Source of the DNA: DASRTE01 sp035253685
Lineage (GTDB): Bacteria > Actinomycetota > Actinomycetes > Jiangellales > Jiangellaceae
Direction: 5' to 3'
Length of the DNA stretch: 6,852 nt
NCBI GenBank assembly: GCA_035253685.1
Contig: DATFBR010000051.1
Location: 1-6,852, forward strand
The notes beneath the pieces are model-generated. The model had not been told where the DNA came from. It ran no database searches and worked only from the letters and a program-made list of their open reading frames with translations. Both the position numbers and the translations under genes were made by a program. This document shows positions 1-6,852 of the stretch, piece by piece (position 1 is the stretch's first letter; the number at the start of each line of letters is the position of its first letter).

Positions 1-31
1 TGCGCACGCGCCGGGCAAGGGCTGACCAGGC

Positions 32-766
32 ATGGGCCGGCGGTACCCGGTGACGACTGTCACCGTCGCACCACCCATCCGGAGCGTCCGCGGCAGAGAC
101 TTCGCCGCGGGCGCCCGGGCAATGGTGCCGTGGCTCGCCGGTGTGACGCCTTTCGGGCTGGTGATCGGCGTGAGTGCGGCACAGGCCGACATCCCGACCC
201 TCGCCGGGTGGCTGACCGGTCCGTTGATCTATGCCGGCAGCTCTCAGGTCGCCGCCATCGAGATGATGGATGCCGGAAGCGCCCCGACGGTCGTCGTGAT
301 CACCGCGCTGGTCATCAACCTGCGGCTCATCCTCTACTCGGGAGCGATCGCGGCCCACTGGCGCGGGACACCGCGCTGGTGGCGCGCCATGGCGGCGTAC
401 CTCCTGGTGGACCCGTCGTTCGTCGTCGGGATGGACCGCTACCAGCGCTCAGGCGACCGCCATGACGCGCACACGTACTACCTCGGCGGTGCGATCACGC
501 TGTGGGTCGGCTGGCTGCTGGCCATCGGTGCCGGGGCGACGCTCGGCACGCAGCTACCCGCCGCACTCCATCTCGAGTTCGTCATCCCGCTCTACCTGGT
601 GGGCGAGATCGTCCCCAAGCTCGGGGACCGGGCGACCCGACGGGCGGCGCTGACCGCCGCAGTGGTCGCCGTCGTCGCGATCTCTGCGCCAATGCACCTC
701 GGTGTCGTGCTCGCGATCGTGGCCGGCCTCGGCGCGGCAATGACCGTCAGGGAGGACAGCCGATGA
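32..766 (+). CDS. azlC: AzlC family branched-chain amino acid exporter, large subunit
   Basis: This is the large membrane subunit of an AzlCD-type exporter. Characterised family members export branched-chain amino acids or their analogues across the cytoplasmic membrane. The 244-residue length is normal for the family. Visible family signatures are PFGLVIGV (residues 40-47), YAGSSQ (67-72, matching the usual FAGSAQ), NLRLILYS (96-103, matching the usual NLRHLLY) and LEFVIPLYLV (181-190). Several hydrophobic segments cover most of residues 30-235. The loop usually reading DE(S/T)F is DPSF here (127-130). The start at 32 is the first in-frame start after an in-frame stop at 23-25, and it has a modest AAGGG (17-21) upstream. 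An in-frame GTG at 50 is possible but has no clear ribosome binding site. The gene ends inside the start codon of azlD, so translation of the two is probably coupled. Family assignment is firm; the exported substrate is inferred from the family. Confidence 0.93.
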   Translation: MGRRYPVTTVTVAPPIRSVRGRDFAAGARAMVPWLAGVTPFGLVIGVSAAQADIPTLAGWLTGPLIYAGSSQVAAIEMMDAGSAPTVVVITALVINLRLILYSGAIAAHWRGTPRWWRAMAAYLLVDPSFVVGMDRYQRSGDRHDAHTYYLGGAITLWVGWLLAIGAGATLGTQLPAALHLEFVIPLYLVGEIVPKLGDRATRRAALTAAVVAVVAISAPMHLGVVLAIVAGLGAAMTVREDSR

Positions 767-1083
767 ACGTCTGGCTTGTCATCGTCGCCGCGGGGCTGGG
801 GAGCTACCTGTTTCGCATCAGCATGGTGGTGTTCGCCGACCGGATGACGATGCCGGAACGGCTGGAGCGGGCGTCGACCTTCGTGGCTCCGGCGGCCTTC
901 GCCGCGCTGGCGGCCGGTGGGATTGCTGCGAACACCGCCGGTGTCGACCTCGCCGGGTGGACCGCGCCACTCGCGGCCGTCGCCGTGGCCGTGATCGCCG
1001 TCCGCCGCACCGGCCGCCCGTACGCCGCTTTGCTCGCCGGCATGCCGACGCTGTGGATCCTCAGCGCGGTGGTGCCGGCCTGA
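763..1083 (+). CDS. azlD: AzlD family branched-chain amino acid exporter, small subunit
   Basis: This is the small membrane partner of AzlC, 106 residues long as is typical, and it should assemble with AzlC in the cytoplasmic membrane. The family-typical N-terminal pattern is seen as GSYLFRIS (13-20), followed by a short basic/polar loop, MPERLERA (30-37), and VAPAAFAALA (41-50), which corresponds to the VPPAVLAAL motif of the family. Three to four hydrophobic segments follow one another (about 2-25, 40-58, 66-82 and 88-105). The ATG overlaps the azlC stop in an ATGA arrangement. A purine-rich AGGGAGG lies just upstream at about 749-755, inside the azlC coding region, so the start is secure. 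A longer same-frame reading that begins inside azlC has no family similarity before this methionine. No convincing terminator follows the gene. Confidence 0.93.
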   Translation: MNVWLVIVAAGLGSYLFRISMVVFADRMTMPERLERASTFVAPAAFAALAAGGIAANTAGVDLAGWTAPLAAVAVAVIAVRRTGRPYAALLAGMPTLWILSAVVPA

Positions 1084-1109
1084 TGTCCGCCTCGAACTCG
1101 CGAAGCCCG

Positions 1110-1129
1110 CCGGGAAGGTTCCGGGAAGG
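1110..1129 (+). repeat. 9-nt tandem direct repeat with 11-nt period upstream of the osmC-like gene
   Basis: CCGGGAAGG occurs at 1110-1118 and again, identically, at 1121-1129, separated by TT, which gives an 11-nt period (about one helical turn). It sits in the gap between azlD and the osmC-like gene, ending nine nucleotides before a -10-like hexamer at 1139-1144. No recognisable third copy lies 11 nt further upstream. Short direct repeats spaced at 11 or 22 nt just upstream of -10 elements are the known binding-site layout of SARP/AfsR-type activators. Such a regulator is encoded in this window at about 4395. The repeat is seen directly; the operator role is inferred. Confidence 0.6.
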
Positions 1130-1144
1130 CCACCGACCTAATTT
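1110..1144 (+). promoter_or_regulatory. Candidate activator-dependent promoter for the osmC-like gene
   Basis: TAATTT at 1139-1144 resembles a bacterial -10 element and lies in one of the few AT-rich patches of the window. The -35 position at the usual 17-nt distance (1116-1121) reads AGGTTC, which is poor, and it is overlapped by the direct repeat at 1110-1129. A weak -35 covered by activator sites is typical of SARP-controlled promoters. Transcription would begin near 1150, leaving a leader of roughly 30 nt before the ATG at 1184. This is a pattern-based proposal only. Confidence 0.35.
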
Positions 1145-1183
1145 TCGACCAGTCCGAACACCACAACCCAGAAGGGGTCCGAA

Positions 1184-1756
1184 ATGACCACCACCACGAC
1201 AGAACGACTGCCTCTCAACGGGGTCGACACGCCGACGCTGTTCGCCACGCTCGACGCGGTCAAGGCACAGCCCGACATCGCCGAGTTCCAGTTCCGGGCG
1301 AAGAACAGGTGGGTGAGCGGCACCCACAACCGCAGCAGCATGCACGGATTCTTCGGCGCCGGCCAGGAGATGGAGCACCGCAACGAGACCGTCATCGACG
1401 CCGACCACCCGGCCGTGCTCGTCGGTCAGGACAACGGCCCGGCGCCGGTGGAGTACGTGCTGGCAGCGCTCGCGGCGTGCCTGACCTCGGGACTGGCCAA
1501 CATCGCGGCCGCACGCGGCATCGAGCTGACCGAGGTCGAGTCGACCGTCGAGGGCGACATCAACCTGCTCGGGCTGCTCGGGATGTCCGACGAAGTCCGC
1601 AACGGCTACGAGCAGATCCGGGTCAACTTCAAGATCAAGGGCAACGCCCCGGCCGAGAAGCTGCGCGCCCTCGTCGAGCGCTCGAAGGACCGCTCCGCCG
1701 TGTACGACGTCATCACCAACTCCGTGCCCATCGCGGTCGACGTCACGGTCGACTGA
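1184..1756 (+). CDS. OsmC family protein, single-cysteine variant
   Basis: This is a 190-residue cytoplasmic protein of the OsmC/Ohr superfamily, whose studied members reduce organic hydroperoxides through a pair of cysteines. The core signature PVEYVLAALAACLTSG (88-103) carries the conserved Glu90 and the would-be peroxidatic Cys99. The C-terminal family block RSAVYDVITNSVPI (170-183) is present, but where classical OsmC has the second cysteine (a CPV motif) this protein has Ser171. Cys99 is the only cysteine in the whole chain. Members of this branch usually read RSPV at that point, so the loss is probably ancestral rather than a local mutation. The peroxidase role is therefore uncertain, and a thiol-based reaction needing an external reductant or another binding role is possible. 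The start is supported by GAAGGGG (1171-1177) six nucleotides upstream. The gene precedes two flavoprotein genes on the same strand. Family assignment is firm; function is open. Confidence 0.92.
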   Translation: MTTTTTERLPLNGVDTPTLFATLDAVKAQPDIAEFQFRAKNRWVSGTHNRSSMHGFFGAGQEMEHRNETVIDADHPAVLVGQDNGPAPVEYVLAALAACLTSGLANIAAARGIELTEVESTVEGDINLLGLLGMSDEVRNGYEQIRVNFKIKGNAPAEKLRALVERSKDRSAVYDVITNSVPIAVDVTVD

Positions 1757-1763
1757 TGGAGGC

Positions 1764-1799
1764 GTCGCGGCCGCCTGAAACCCACCGGGCGGCCGCGAC
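1764..1799 (+). terminator. GC-rich hairpin after the osmC-like gene; possible terminator or attenuator
   Basis: GTCGCGGCCGCC (1764-1775) and GGCGGCCGCGAC (1788-1799) are perfect 12-bp inverted copies around a 12-nt loop. The structure begins seven nucleotides after the osmC-like stop codon and ends 19 nucleotides before the next start. There is no T-tract, so it is not a classical intrinsic terminator, although many actinobacterial terminators lack one. It could instead partially attenuate read-through or protect the 3' end of the osmC-like message. Each arm also contains the 8-bp palindrome GCGGCCGC. The inverted repeat is certain; its role is inferred. Confidence 0.5.
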
Positions 1800-1818
1800 C
1801 CGCAGAGACGAGGACGGC

Positions 1819-3069
1819 ATGCGCACGATCGACACGGTCGTCATCGGGGCCGGACACGCCGGTCTCGCGACGAGCCGCGGCCTGACCGACGCCGGCCGAG
1901 AACACGTCGTGCTCGACCGAGGGCGGCTGGCGGAGAGCTGGCGCAGCTCGCGGTGGGACTCGCTGCGTCTGCTGACGCCGAACTGGATGACCCGGCTACC
2001 CGGCTGGCGATACCAGGGTCCCGACGCCGAAGGCTTCATGACAGCCGCCGAGCTGACCGGCTACCTCGATGCCTACGCACGCTCGTTCGCCGCCCCCGTC
2101 CGGAGCTGGACCGCCGTGACCGAGGTCGCGCCGCTCGCCGACGTCTACTGCGTCACCACCACGCAGGGTTCGTGGCTCGCCCGGAACGTCGTCATGGCCA
2201 CCGGCGCACGTCCGCATGTACCGGACCACGCCGCCCTTCTCGATCCGACCGTCCGGCAGATCCACACCAACCGGTACCGCAACCCGGATCAGCTGCCGGA
2301 CGGCGGCGTCCTCGTCGTCGGCGCTTCGGCGTCCGGCGCACAGATCGCTGCCGAGCTTCGCCAGGCCGGACGCGACGTCGTCCTGGCGGTCGGGGCGCAC
2401 ACGCGGCTGCCGCGGCGGTACCGCGGTATGGACATCATGTGGTGGCTGGAACAGATCGGTGCGCTGAGCCGCACGATCGACCAGATCCGCGACCCGCGAG
2501 TGACCCGCCGCGAGCCGTCCATCCAGCTGCGCGGGGAAGCGTCCACCGACGATCTCGACCTGGCGACGCTGACCGAGGCGGGCGTCGTGATCGCCGGCCG
2601 ACTGATCGGCGCCGACGGTGACCAGGTGCGCTTCGGTGACGACCTGCCCGTGTCGCTCGCCGCAGCCGAGGCGCGGCTGGAGCGGACGCTGACCGAGATC
2701 GACCACTTCATCGACTCCGCCGGGCTCGAGGGCGAAGTGCTCCCGAAGCGTCCGGTTCGTCCGGTCAGCGTGACCAGCCAGCTGGACGCAGTGGACCTGA
2801 AGGCCGCCGGCATCTCGACCGTCGTCTGGGCCACCGGCTTCCAGCACGAGTACCCATGGCTGCGGGTGCCGGTGTTCGACCGCAACGGCGACGTACGGCA
2901 GCACCGGGGGATCACCCCGGCCCCGGGCCTCTATGTCATCGGCCAGCGATTCCTGCACCGGCGCGACTCCAGCTTCATCGACGGCGCCCGCCACGACGCC
3001 CGGGCCATCTGCGAGCACATCGAGGCGTCGGACCGGTCGCGTCGCGTCCGGCAACCGCTATCGGCATAG
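1819..3069 (+). CDS. FMO/CzcO-like flavin-dependent monooxygenase or oxidoreductase
   Basis: This is a 416-residue soluble flavoprotein of the COG2072 (CzcO/flavin monooxygenase-like) type, expected to bind FAD and NAD(P)H and oxidise a small molecule. An N-terminal Rossmann fold carries GAGHAG (10-15) for FAD. It is followed by ESWRSSRWDSLRLLTPNW (39-56), a segment typical of these oxidases, and MATGARP (126-132). A second dinucleotide motif, GASASG (168-173), should bind NAD(P)H. HTNRY (149-153) just before it corresponds to the end of the FxGxxxHxxxY/W signature, with the first half degenerate. WATGF (337-341) is the C-terminal FAD-binding landmark. I chose the ATG at 1819 because the FAD fold starts immediately and GAGGA (1810-1814) precedes it. 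An in-frame ATG at 1756 overlaps the previous stop but would place the hairpin inside the coding sequence and has no ribosome binding site. The substrate is unknown. A 16-nt gap to the next flavoprotein gene suggests co-transcription. Confidence 0.88.
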   Translation: MRTIDTVVIGAGHAGLATSRGLTDAGREHVVLDRGRLAESWRSSRWDSLRLLTPNWMTRLPGWRYQGPDAEGFMTAAELTGYLDAYARSFAAPVRSWTAVTEVAPLADVYCVTTTQGSWLARNVVMATGARPHVPDHAALLDPTVRQIHTNRYRNPDQLPDGGVLVVGASASGAQIAAELRQAGRDVVLAVGAHTRLPRRYRGMDIMWWLEQIGALSRTIDQIRDPRVTRREPSIQLRGEASTDDLDLATLTEAGVVIAGRLIGADGDQVRFGDDLPVSLAAAEARLERTLTEIDHFIDSAGLEGEVLPKRPVRPVSVTSQLDAVDLKAAGISTVVWATGFQHEYPWLRVPVFDRNGDVRQHRGITPAPGLYVIGQRFLHRRDSSFIDGARHDARAICEHIEASDRSRRVRQPLSA

Positions 3070-3070
3070 C

Positions 3071-3075
3071 AGGAG
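3071..3075 (+). promoter_or_regulatory. Ribosome binding site that sets the GTG start of the second flavoprotein
   Basis: AGGAG lies directly after the TAG stop of the preceding gene. It is ten nucleotides from the GTG at 3086 but only one nucleotide from another in-frame GTG at 3077, so 3086 is the better start. Translation of the two flavoproteins is likely linked by this short spacing. Confidence 0.6.
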
Positions 3076-3085
3076 TGTGACGGCC

Positions 3086-4282
<1,197 letters not shown>

Positions 4283-4346
4283 AGGTATTTGCCGGCTCTC
4301 CATCGGGCTCTTCTCGGCGACGACCAGGTAGTACGTCCGCAGATCT

Positions 4347-4352
4347 GGAGGA
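4347..4352 (+). promoter_or_regulatory. Strong Shine-Dalgarno-like site upstream of the regulator gene
   Basis: GGAGGA is the best ribosome binding site in the 112-nt gap after the second flavoprotein. It is well spaced (nine nucleotides) for an in-frame TTG at 4362, but too far from the ATG at 4395, which has only GGGGG (4385-4389) before it. ATGs at 4352 and 4355 are in another frame that yields only a short shadow reading. The rest of the gap shows no clear hairpin, and no promoter stronger than a weak TAGTAC at 4329-4334. Confidence 0.4.
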
Positions 4353-4394
4353 TGATGACCTTTGGCACGCCGGATCGAGCGCCCGGGGGCAACC

Positions 4395-6852
4395 ATGGCG
4401 GAATCACCCGCAGCCGCCAACGTCGAGATCAGAATGCTCGGCGGCTTCGAGGTGCTGCTCGGCGGTGCCCCTGTTGCGGCGGCCGGCTGGCCGCGGCCAC
4501 AAGCGGCCACGCTGGTGAAACTGCTCGCTCTCGCGCCCGGGCGCCGGCTGCACCGGGAACAGCTCATCGAACGGTTGTGGCCCGACCTCACCGTCGCTGA
4601 AGCGGCCCCGCGCCTGCACAAGCTCGCCCATTACGCCCGTCGCGCCCTGGGCGACGACCGGACGGCGATCGTCCTCCGCAACGAAACCGTCGCCCTGCTG
4701 CCCGACGCGAAGGTGATCGTCGACGTCGACATTTTCGAGCGGGTTGCGGAGAAGGCGCTGGCCGACGGAACGCCGGGTGCGGCCGCCGCGGCGGTCGCTC
4801 GCTACGGCGGCACGCTGCTCCCGGAGGATCTCTACGAGACGTGGGCGGAGAACCGCCGCGAGCATCTCCGTTTGCGCTACCGGGAGCTGTTGCGCCTGGC
4901 TTGCCGTTGGGAGGACCTGCTCGTCGAGGACCCGGCCGACGAGGATGCGCATGTCGCGCTGATGACGCAGCACGTCGAGGCGGGCGACCATCGTGCCGCC
5001 CTGCGCCAGTTCGAACGGATGGATGCGGCGCTACGCAGAGAGCTCGGAGTCGGTCCAAGTCAGCGCGCCTTGGCCGTCCGCGACCAGATCCTGGCCGCCT
5101 TCCCTGAATACCACGCAGATTCGGGCCAGGGCGGCCTGGTCGGCCGCCGCAGCGAATGCGACCAGCTCGAACGGCTGCTGGTCGACGCGGGTCACGGCGG
5201 TGGCCGGACCGTGCTCGTATCGGGACCGCCCGGTGTCGGCAAGTCAGCGCTGCTCGAATGGATCAGCGAGCGCGCTGAGCAAACAGGTTGGCGTGTCGGC
5301 AGGGGTGGCGCGGCCGCGGTCGAGGGAGCCTGGCCGTACGCACCGGTGCTCGACGCGTTCGCCGATCTGTGCCGCCGGCATCCGACCCTGCTCGACGGGC
5401 TGGGCGATACCTATCGGCAGGAGATCGAACGTGCTCTGGCGGGTGCCGAGCTCACCTGGAGCGGCGAGGGCACCCACCAGCGGCTGTTCGTCGCGGCGGC
5501 CGAGCTCCTCCGGCTCGCGGCATCGGGCACGGGTCTGCTGCTGGCCATGGACGACATGCACGAGGCGGACGAGGCCAGCCTGCGGTTGCTGCACTATCTC
5601 GCCCGATGCGTCAGCGGTGAACGCGCGCTCATCGTCGTCGGCACCCGGGACGGCGGCCGTCGCATGGAGCAGATCAAGGCAAGCCTGCTCCGCCGAAACC
5701 TCGCCGTCCATGTCACGTTGCGCCCGCTGGCCCGGCAAGGCACCGATGACCTCGTCCGGAAGCACATGGCGGATGTGTCGACGTCGACGCTGGACCACAT
5801 CTGGGACGTGTCGGGCGGTCTGCCCTTCGCCATCATCGAGATGGCCGGTGTGCCGACTCCGACGGTGGCTCCAGCGCTCGGTGCGCTCACACTCAGCCGG
5901 CTGGCGGTCAAGACCCGCGAGGCACTCCAGCAGGTGGCCGTGATCGGGACCAGCTTCGACACCGACCAGTTCGTGGCGCTGACCGCGCTGCCGGAGCGCG
6001 AAGCCTATGCCGCGCTGGACGCGGCGCTGGCCGCACTCGTCGTCGTCCACACGGGATCGGGTTACCGCTTCCGGCACGCCCTGATCCGCGATGCGCTCCT
6101 CGACGACATCCCGGCCTCTCAGCAACGTGTGTTCCATCACCAGGCCGCCGCTCGGCTCAAAGCCATTGGAGCCCCGCCCGCCCGGATAGCGCACCATCTG
6201 ATCGCGGCCGGGCAGCTTTCGGACGCCGTGCCGCACGTCATCCAGGCGGTCGAGACGGAAGCCGCCATCGGTGCCTACCGTGACGCGCTCGCCCTCGTCG
6301 ACGCGGTGCAAGATCACGCAAGTGCTCACGACCGTGGCCGCCTGCTGGCGTTGCGCGCGAACCTGCTGGCAGCACTCGGAGATCGGTACACCATCGACGC
6401 ATACCGGGATGCGCTCGCCGTCGCCGCCGAATCGGACCGCGCGTTGTTGCGCGCCCGGCTGGCGCACTCCGCCGTGATGGAAGGCGACCTCGACACCGCA
6501 GCGGCCGTTCTGGACGGCCTGCAGCCGGACGGCGGGCCCGCGGATGTGCCGATCCTGCTGGCGCAGGGAGGCCTGGCATACCTCAGGGGGGACATCGATG
6601 CGGCGTGGAAGGCGGCGGACCAGGTCAGTGGACTGGTGAAACCGGACGAGAACACCTGGCAGCGAGTGGAACTGCTGACCTTGCAGGCGCTGGTCGCACA
6701 TCACCGTGGCGAGCTGTTCTCACGCCTGCGGTTGGAGTTGCGCCGCGCCCAGGACACCCCGGCGTTCGCAAGTTCCGTGTTCGACCCTTATCTGTGTGTC
6801 GCGGAGTACTTGCTGTACGGCACGACGCCCTACAGCGAGGTCAAGACGCTCG
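4395..6852 (+). CDS. SARP-like BTAD-domain transcriptional regulator with AAA ATPase and helical repeats (3' end outside window)
   Basis: This large cytoplasmic regulator of the AfsR/BTAD-ATPase type is open for 819 codons to the window edge. Residues about 10-95 form an OmpR-like winged helix of the SARP kind (IRMLGGFEVLLGG at 12-24, then LHREQLIERLW and RLHKLAHYARRALG). Residues about 105-245 form the bacterial transcriptional activation domain, with YGGTLLPEDLYETW from 137 and the C-terminal helix pair ending at QFERMDAALRRELGVGPS. LVGRRSEC (from 248) opens an AAA_16-type ATPase, with Walker A GPPGVGKS (277-284) and Walker B LLLAMDD (381-387). RFRHALIRD (from 558) is the hallmark that closes the ATPase in AfsR and LuxR-type large regulators, and Ala/Leu-rich TPR-like helices follow. 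Both Walker motifs look intact, so nucleotide-dependent activation is likely. The TTG at 4362 is an alternative start adding 11 residues; the in-frame stop at 4356-4358 bars longer ones. The C-terminus (plain repeats or a LuxR helix-turn-helix) is not visible. It probably regulates the adjacent genes, which is inference. Confidence 0.88.
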   Translation, partial: MAESPAAANVEIRMLGGFEVLLGGAPVAAAGWPRPQAATLVKLLALAPGRRLHREQLIERLWPDLTVAEAAPRLHKLAHYARRALGDDRTAIVLRNETVALLPDAKVIVDVDIFERVAEKALADGTPGAAAAAVARYGGTLLPEDLYETWAENRREHLRLRYRELLRLACRWEDLLVEDPADEDAHVALMTQHVEAGDHRAALRQFERMDAALRRELGVGPSQRALAVRDQILAAFPEYHADSGQGGLVGRRSECDQLERLLVDAGHGGGRTVLVSGPPGVGKSALLEWISERAEQTGWRVGRGGAAAVEGAWPYAPVLDAFADLCRRHPTLLDGLGDTYRQEIERALAGAELTWSGEGTHQRLFVAAAELLRLAASGTGLLLAMDDMHEADEASLRLLHYLARCVSGERALIVVGTRDGGRRMEQIKASLLRRNLAVHVTLRPLARQGTDDLVRKHMADVSTSTLDHIWDVSGGLPFAIIEMAGVPTPTVAPALGALTLSRLAVKTREALQQVAVIGTSFDTDQFVALTALPEREAYAALDAALAALVVVHTGSGYRFRHALIRDALLDDIPASQQRVFHHQAAARLKAIGAPPARIAHHLIAAGQLSDAVPHVIQAVETEAAIGAYRDALALVDAVQDHASAHDRGRLLALRANLLAALGDRYTIDAYRDALAVAAESDRALLRARLAHSAVMEGDLDTAAAVLDGLQPDGGPADVPILLAQGGLAYLRGDIDAAWKAADQVSGLVKPDENTWQRVELLTLQALVAHHRGELFSRLRLELRRAQDTPAFASSVFDPYLCVAEYLLYGTTPYSEVKTL

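Noticed and set aside
1..25. Possible 3' end of an upstream gene (open codons ending in a TGA at 23-25)
   Set aside because: Only seven codons are visible, too few to assign a frame or product, though a stop six nucleotides before azlC would suit an operon partner.
1756..1818. Upstream ATG start for the first flavoprotein, overlapping the osmC-like stop
   Set aside because: The 21 added residues are encoded by the hairpin region, show no family similarity and lack a ribosome binding site.
1996..3054. 352-codon minus-strand open reading frame opposite the first flavoprotein
   Set aside because: It is antisense to a gene with intact FAD and NAD(P)H motifs, and its translation shows no domain or hydrophobic pattern of a real protein.
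2933..3085. Extended N-terminus for the second flavoprotein, reading back into the preceding gene
   Set aside because: The extra residues are basic and Ser/Thr-rich, overlap the end of the first flavoprotein by up to 137 nt, and precede the FAD fold that normally begins the protein. The GTG at 3086 has a proper ribosome binding site.
4294..4311. GGCTCT repeated at 4294 and 4306 in the gap before the regulator, considered as an autoregulatory site
   Set aside because: The copies are only six bases long, spaced 12 rather than 11 nt, unrelated in sequence to the repeat at 1110-1129, and not next to a good -10 element.
5244..6704. 486-codon minus-strand open reading frame opposite the regulator gene
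   Set aside because: It is fully antisense to the clearly conserved ATPase and repeat region of the BTAD regulator. Its translation is rich in Arg, Gly, Gln and Asp with no recognisable domain, as expected for a high-GC shadow frame.

Overview
The window is GC-rich, with G or C dominating third codon positions, and reads as chromosomal DNA of a high-GC actinomycete (Actinomycetota). The regulator type (an AfsR/SARP-like winged helix with a BTAD domain fused to an ATPase), the GTG start and the tight gene packing all fit that group. The genus cannot be fixed from the sequence. All six supported genes lie on the plus strand. The long minus-strand reading frames are antisense shadows typical of high-GC DNA. 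I see no tRNA, rRNA, CRISPR array, insertion sequence or phage gene.

Region 1 (about 32-1083) is a translationally coupled pair, azlC and azlD, sharing an ATGA stop/start. Together they should form a two-component inner-membrane exporter for branched-chain amino acids or related compounds.

Region 2 (1084-1183) is a 100-nt gap. It holds an exact 9-nt direct repeat with an 11-nt period just upstream of a -10-like hexamer. This is the geometry of binding sites for SARP/AfsR-type activators.

Region 3 (1184-4282) holds three closely spaced genes: an OsmC-family protein with a single cysteine, an FMO/CzcO-like two-dinucleotide-fold flavoprotein, and a PHBH-fold FAD-dependent oxidoreductase. A perfect 12-bp inverted repeat separates the first from the second and could act as a terminator or attenuator. 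The second and third are 16 nt apart and probably co-transcribed.

Region 4 (about 4395 to the window end) is the first 819 codons of a large SARP-like regulator: winged helix, BTAD domain, AAA-type ATPase and a helical-repeat region. It continues past the window, so its C-terminus is unknown.

The most economical reading, which is inference, is a small redox module of OsmC-like protein and two flavoproteins, possibly controlled by the adjacent BTAD-ATPase regulator through the direct repeat upstream of the osmC-like gene. The substrate chemistry of the flavoproteins cannot be read from sequence. Individually the families are well known. What merits checking is the combination and the operator-like repeat.
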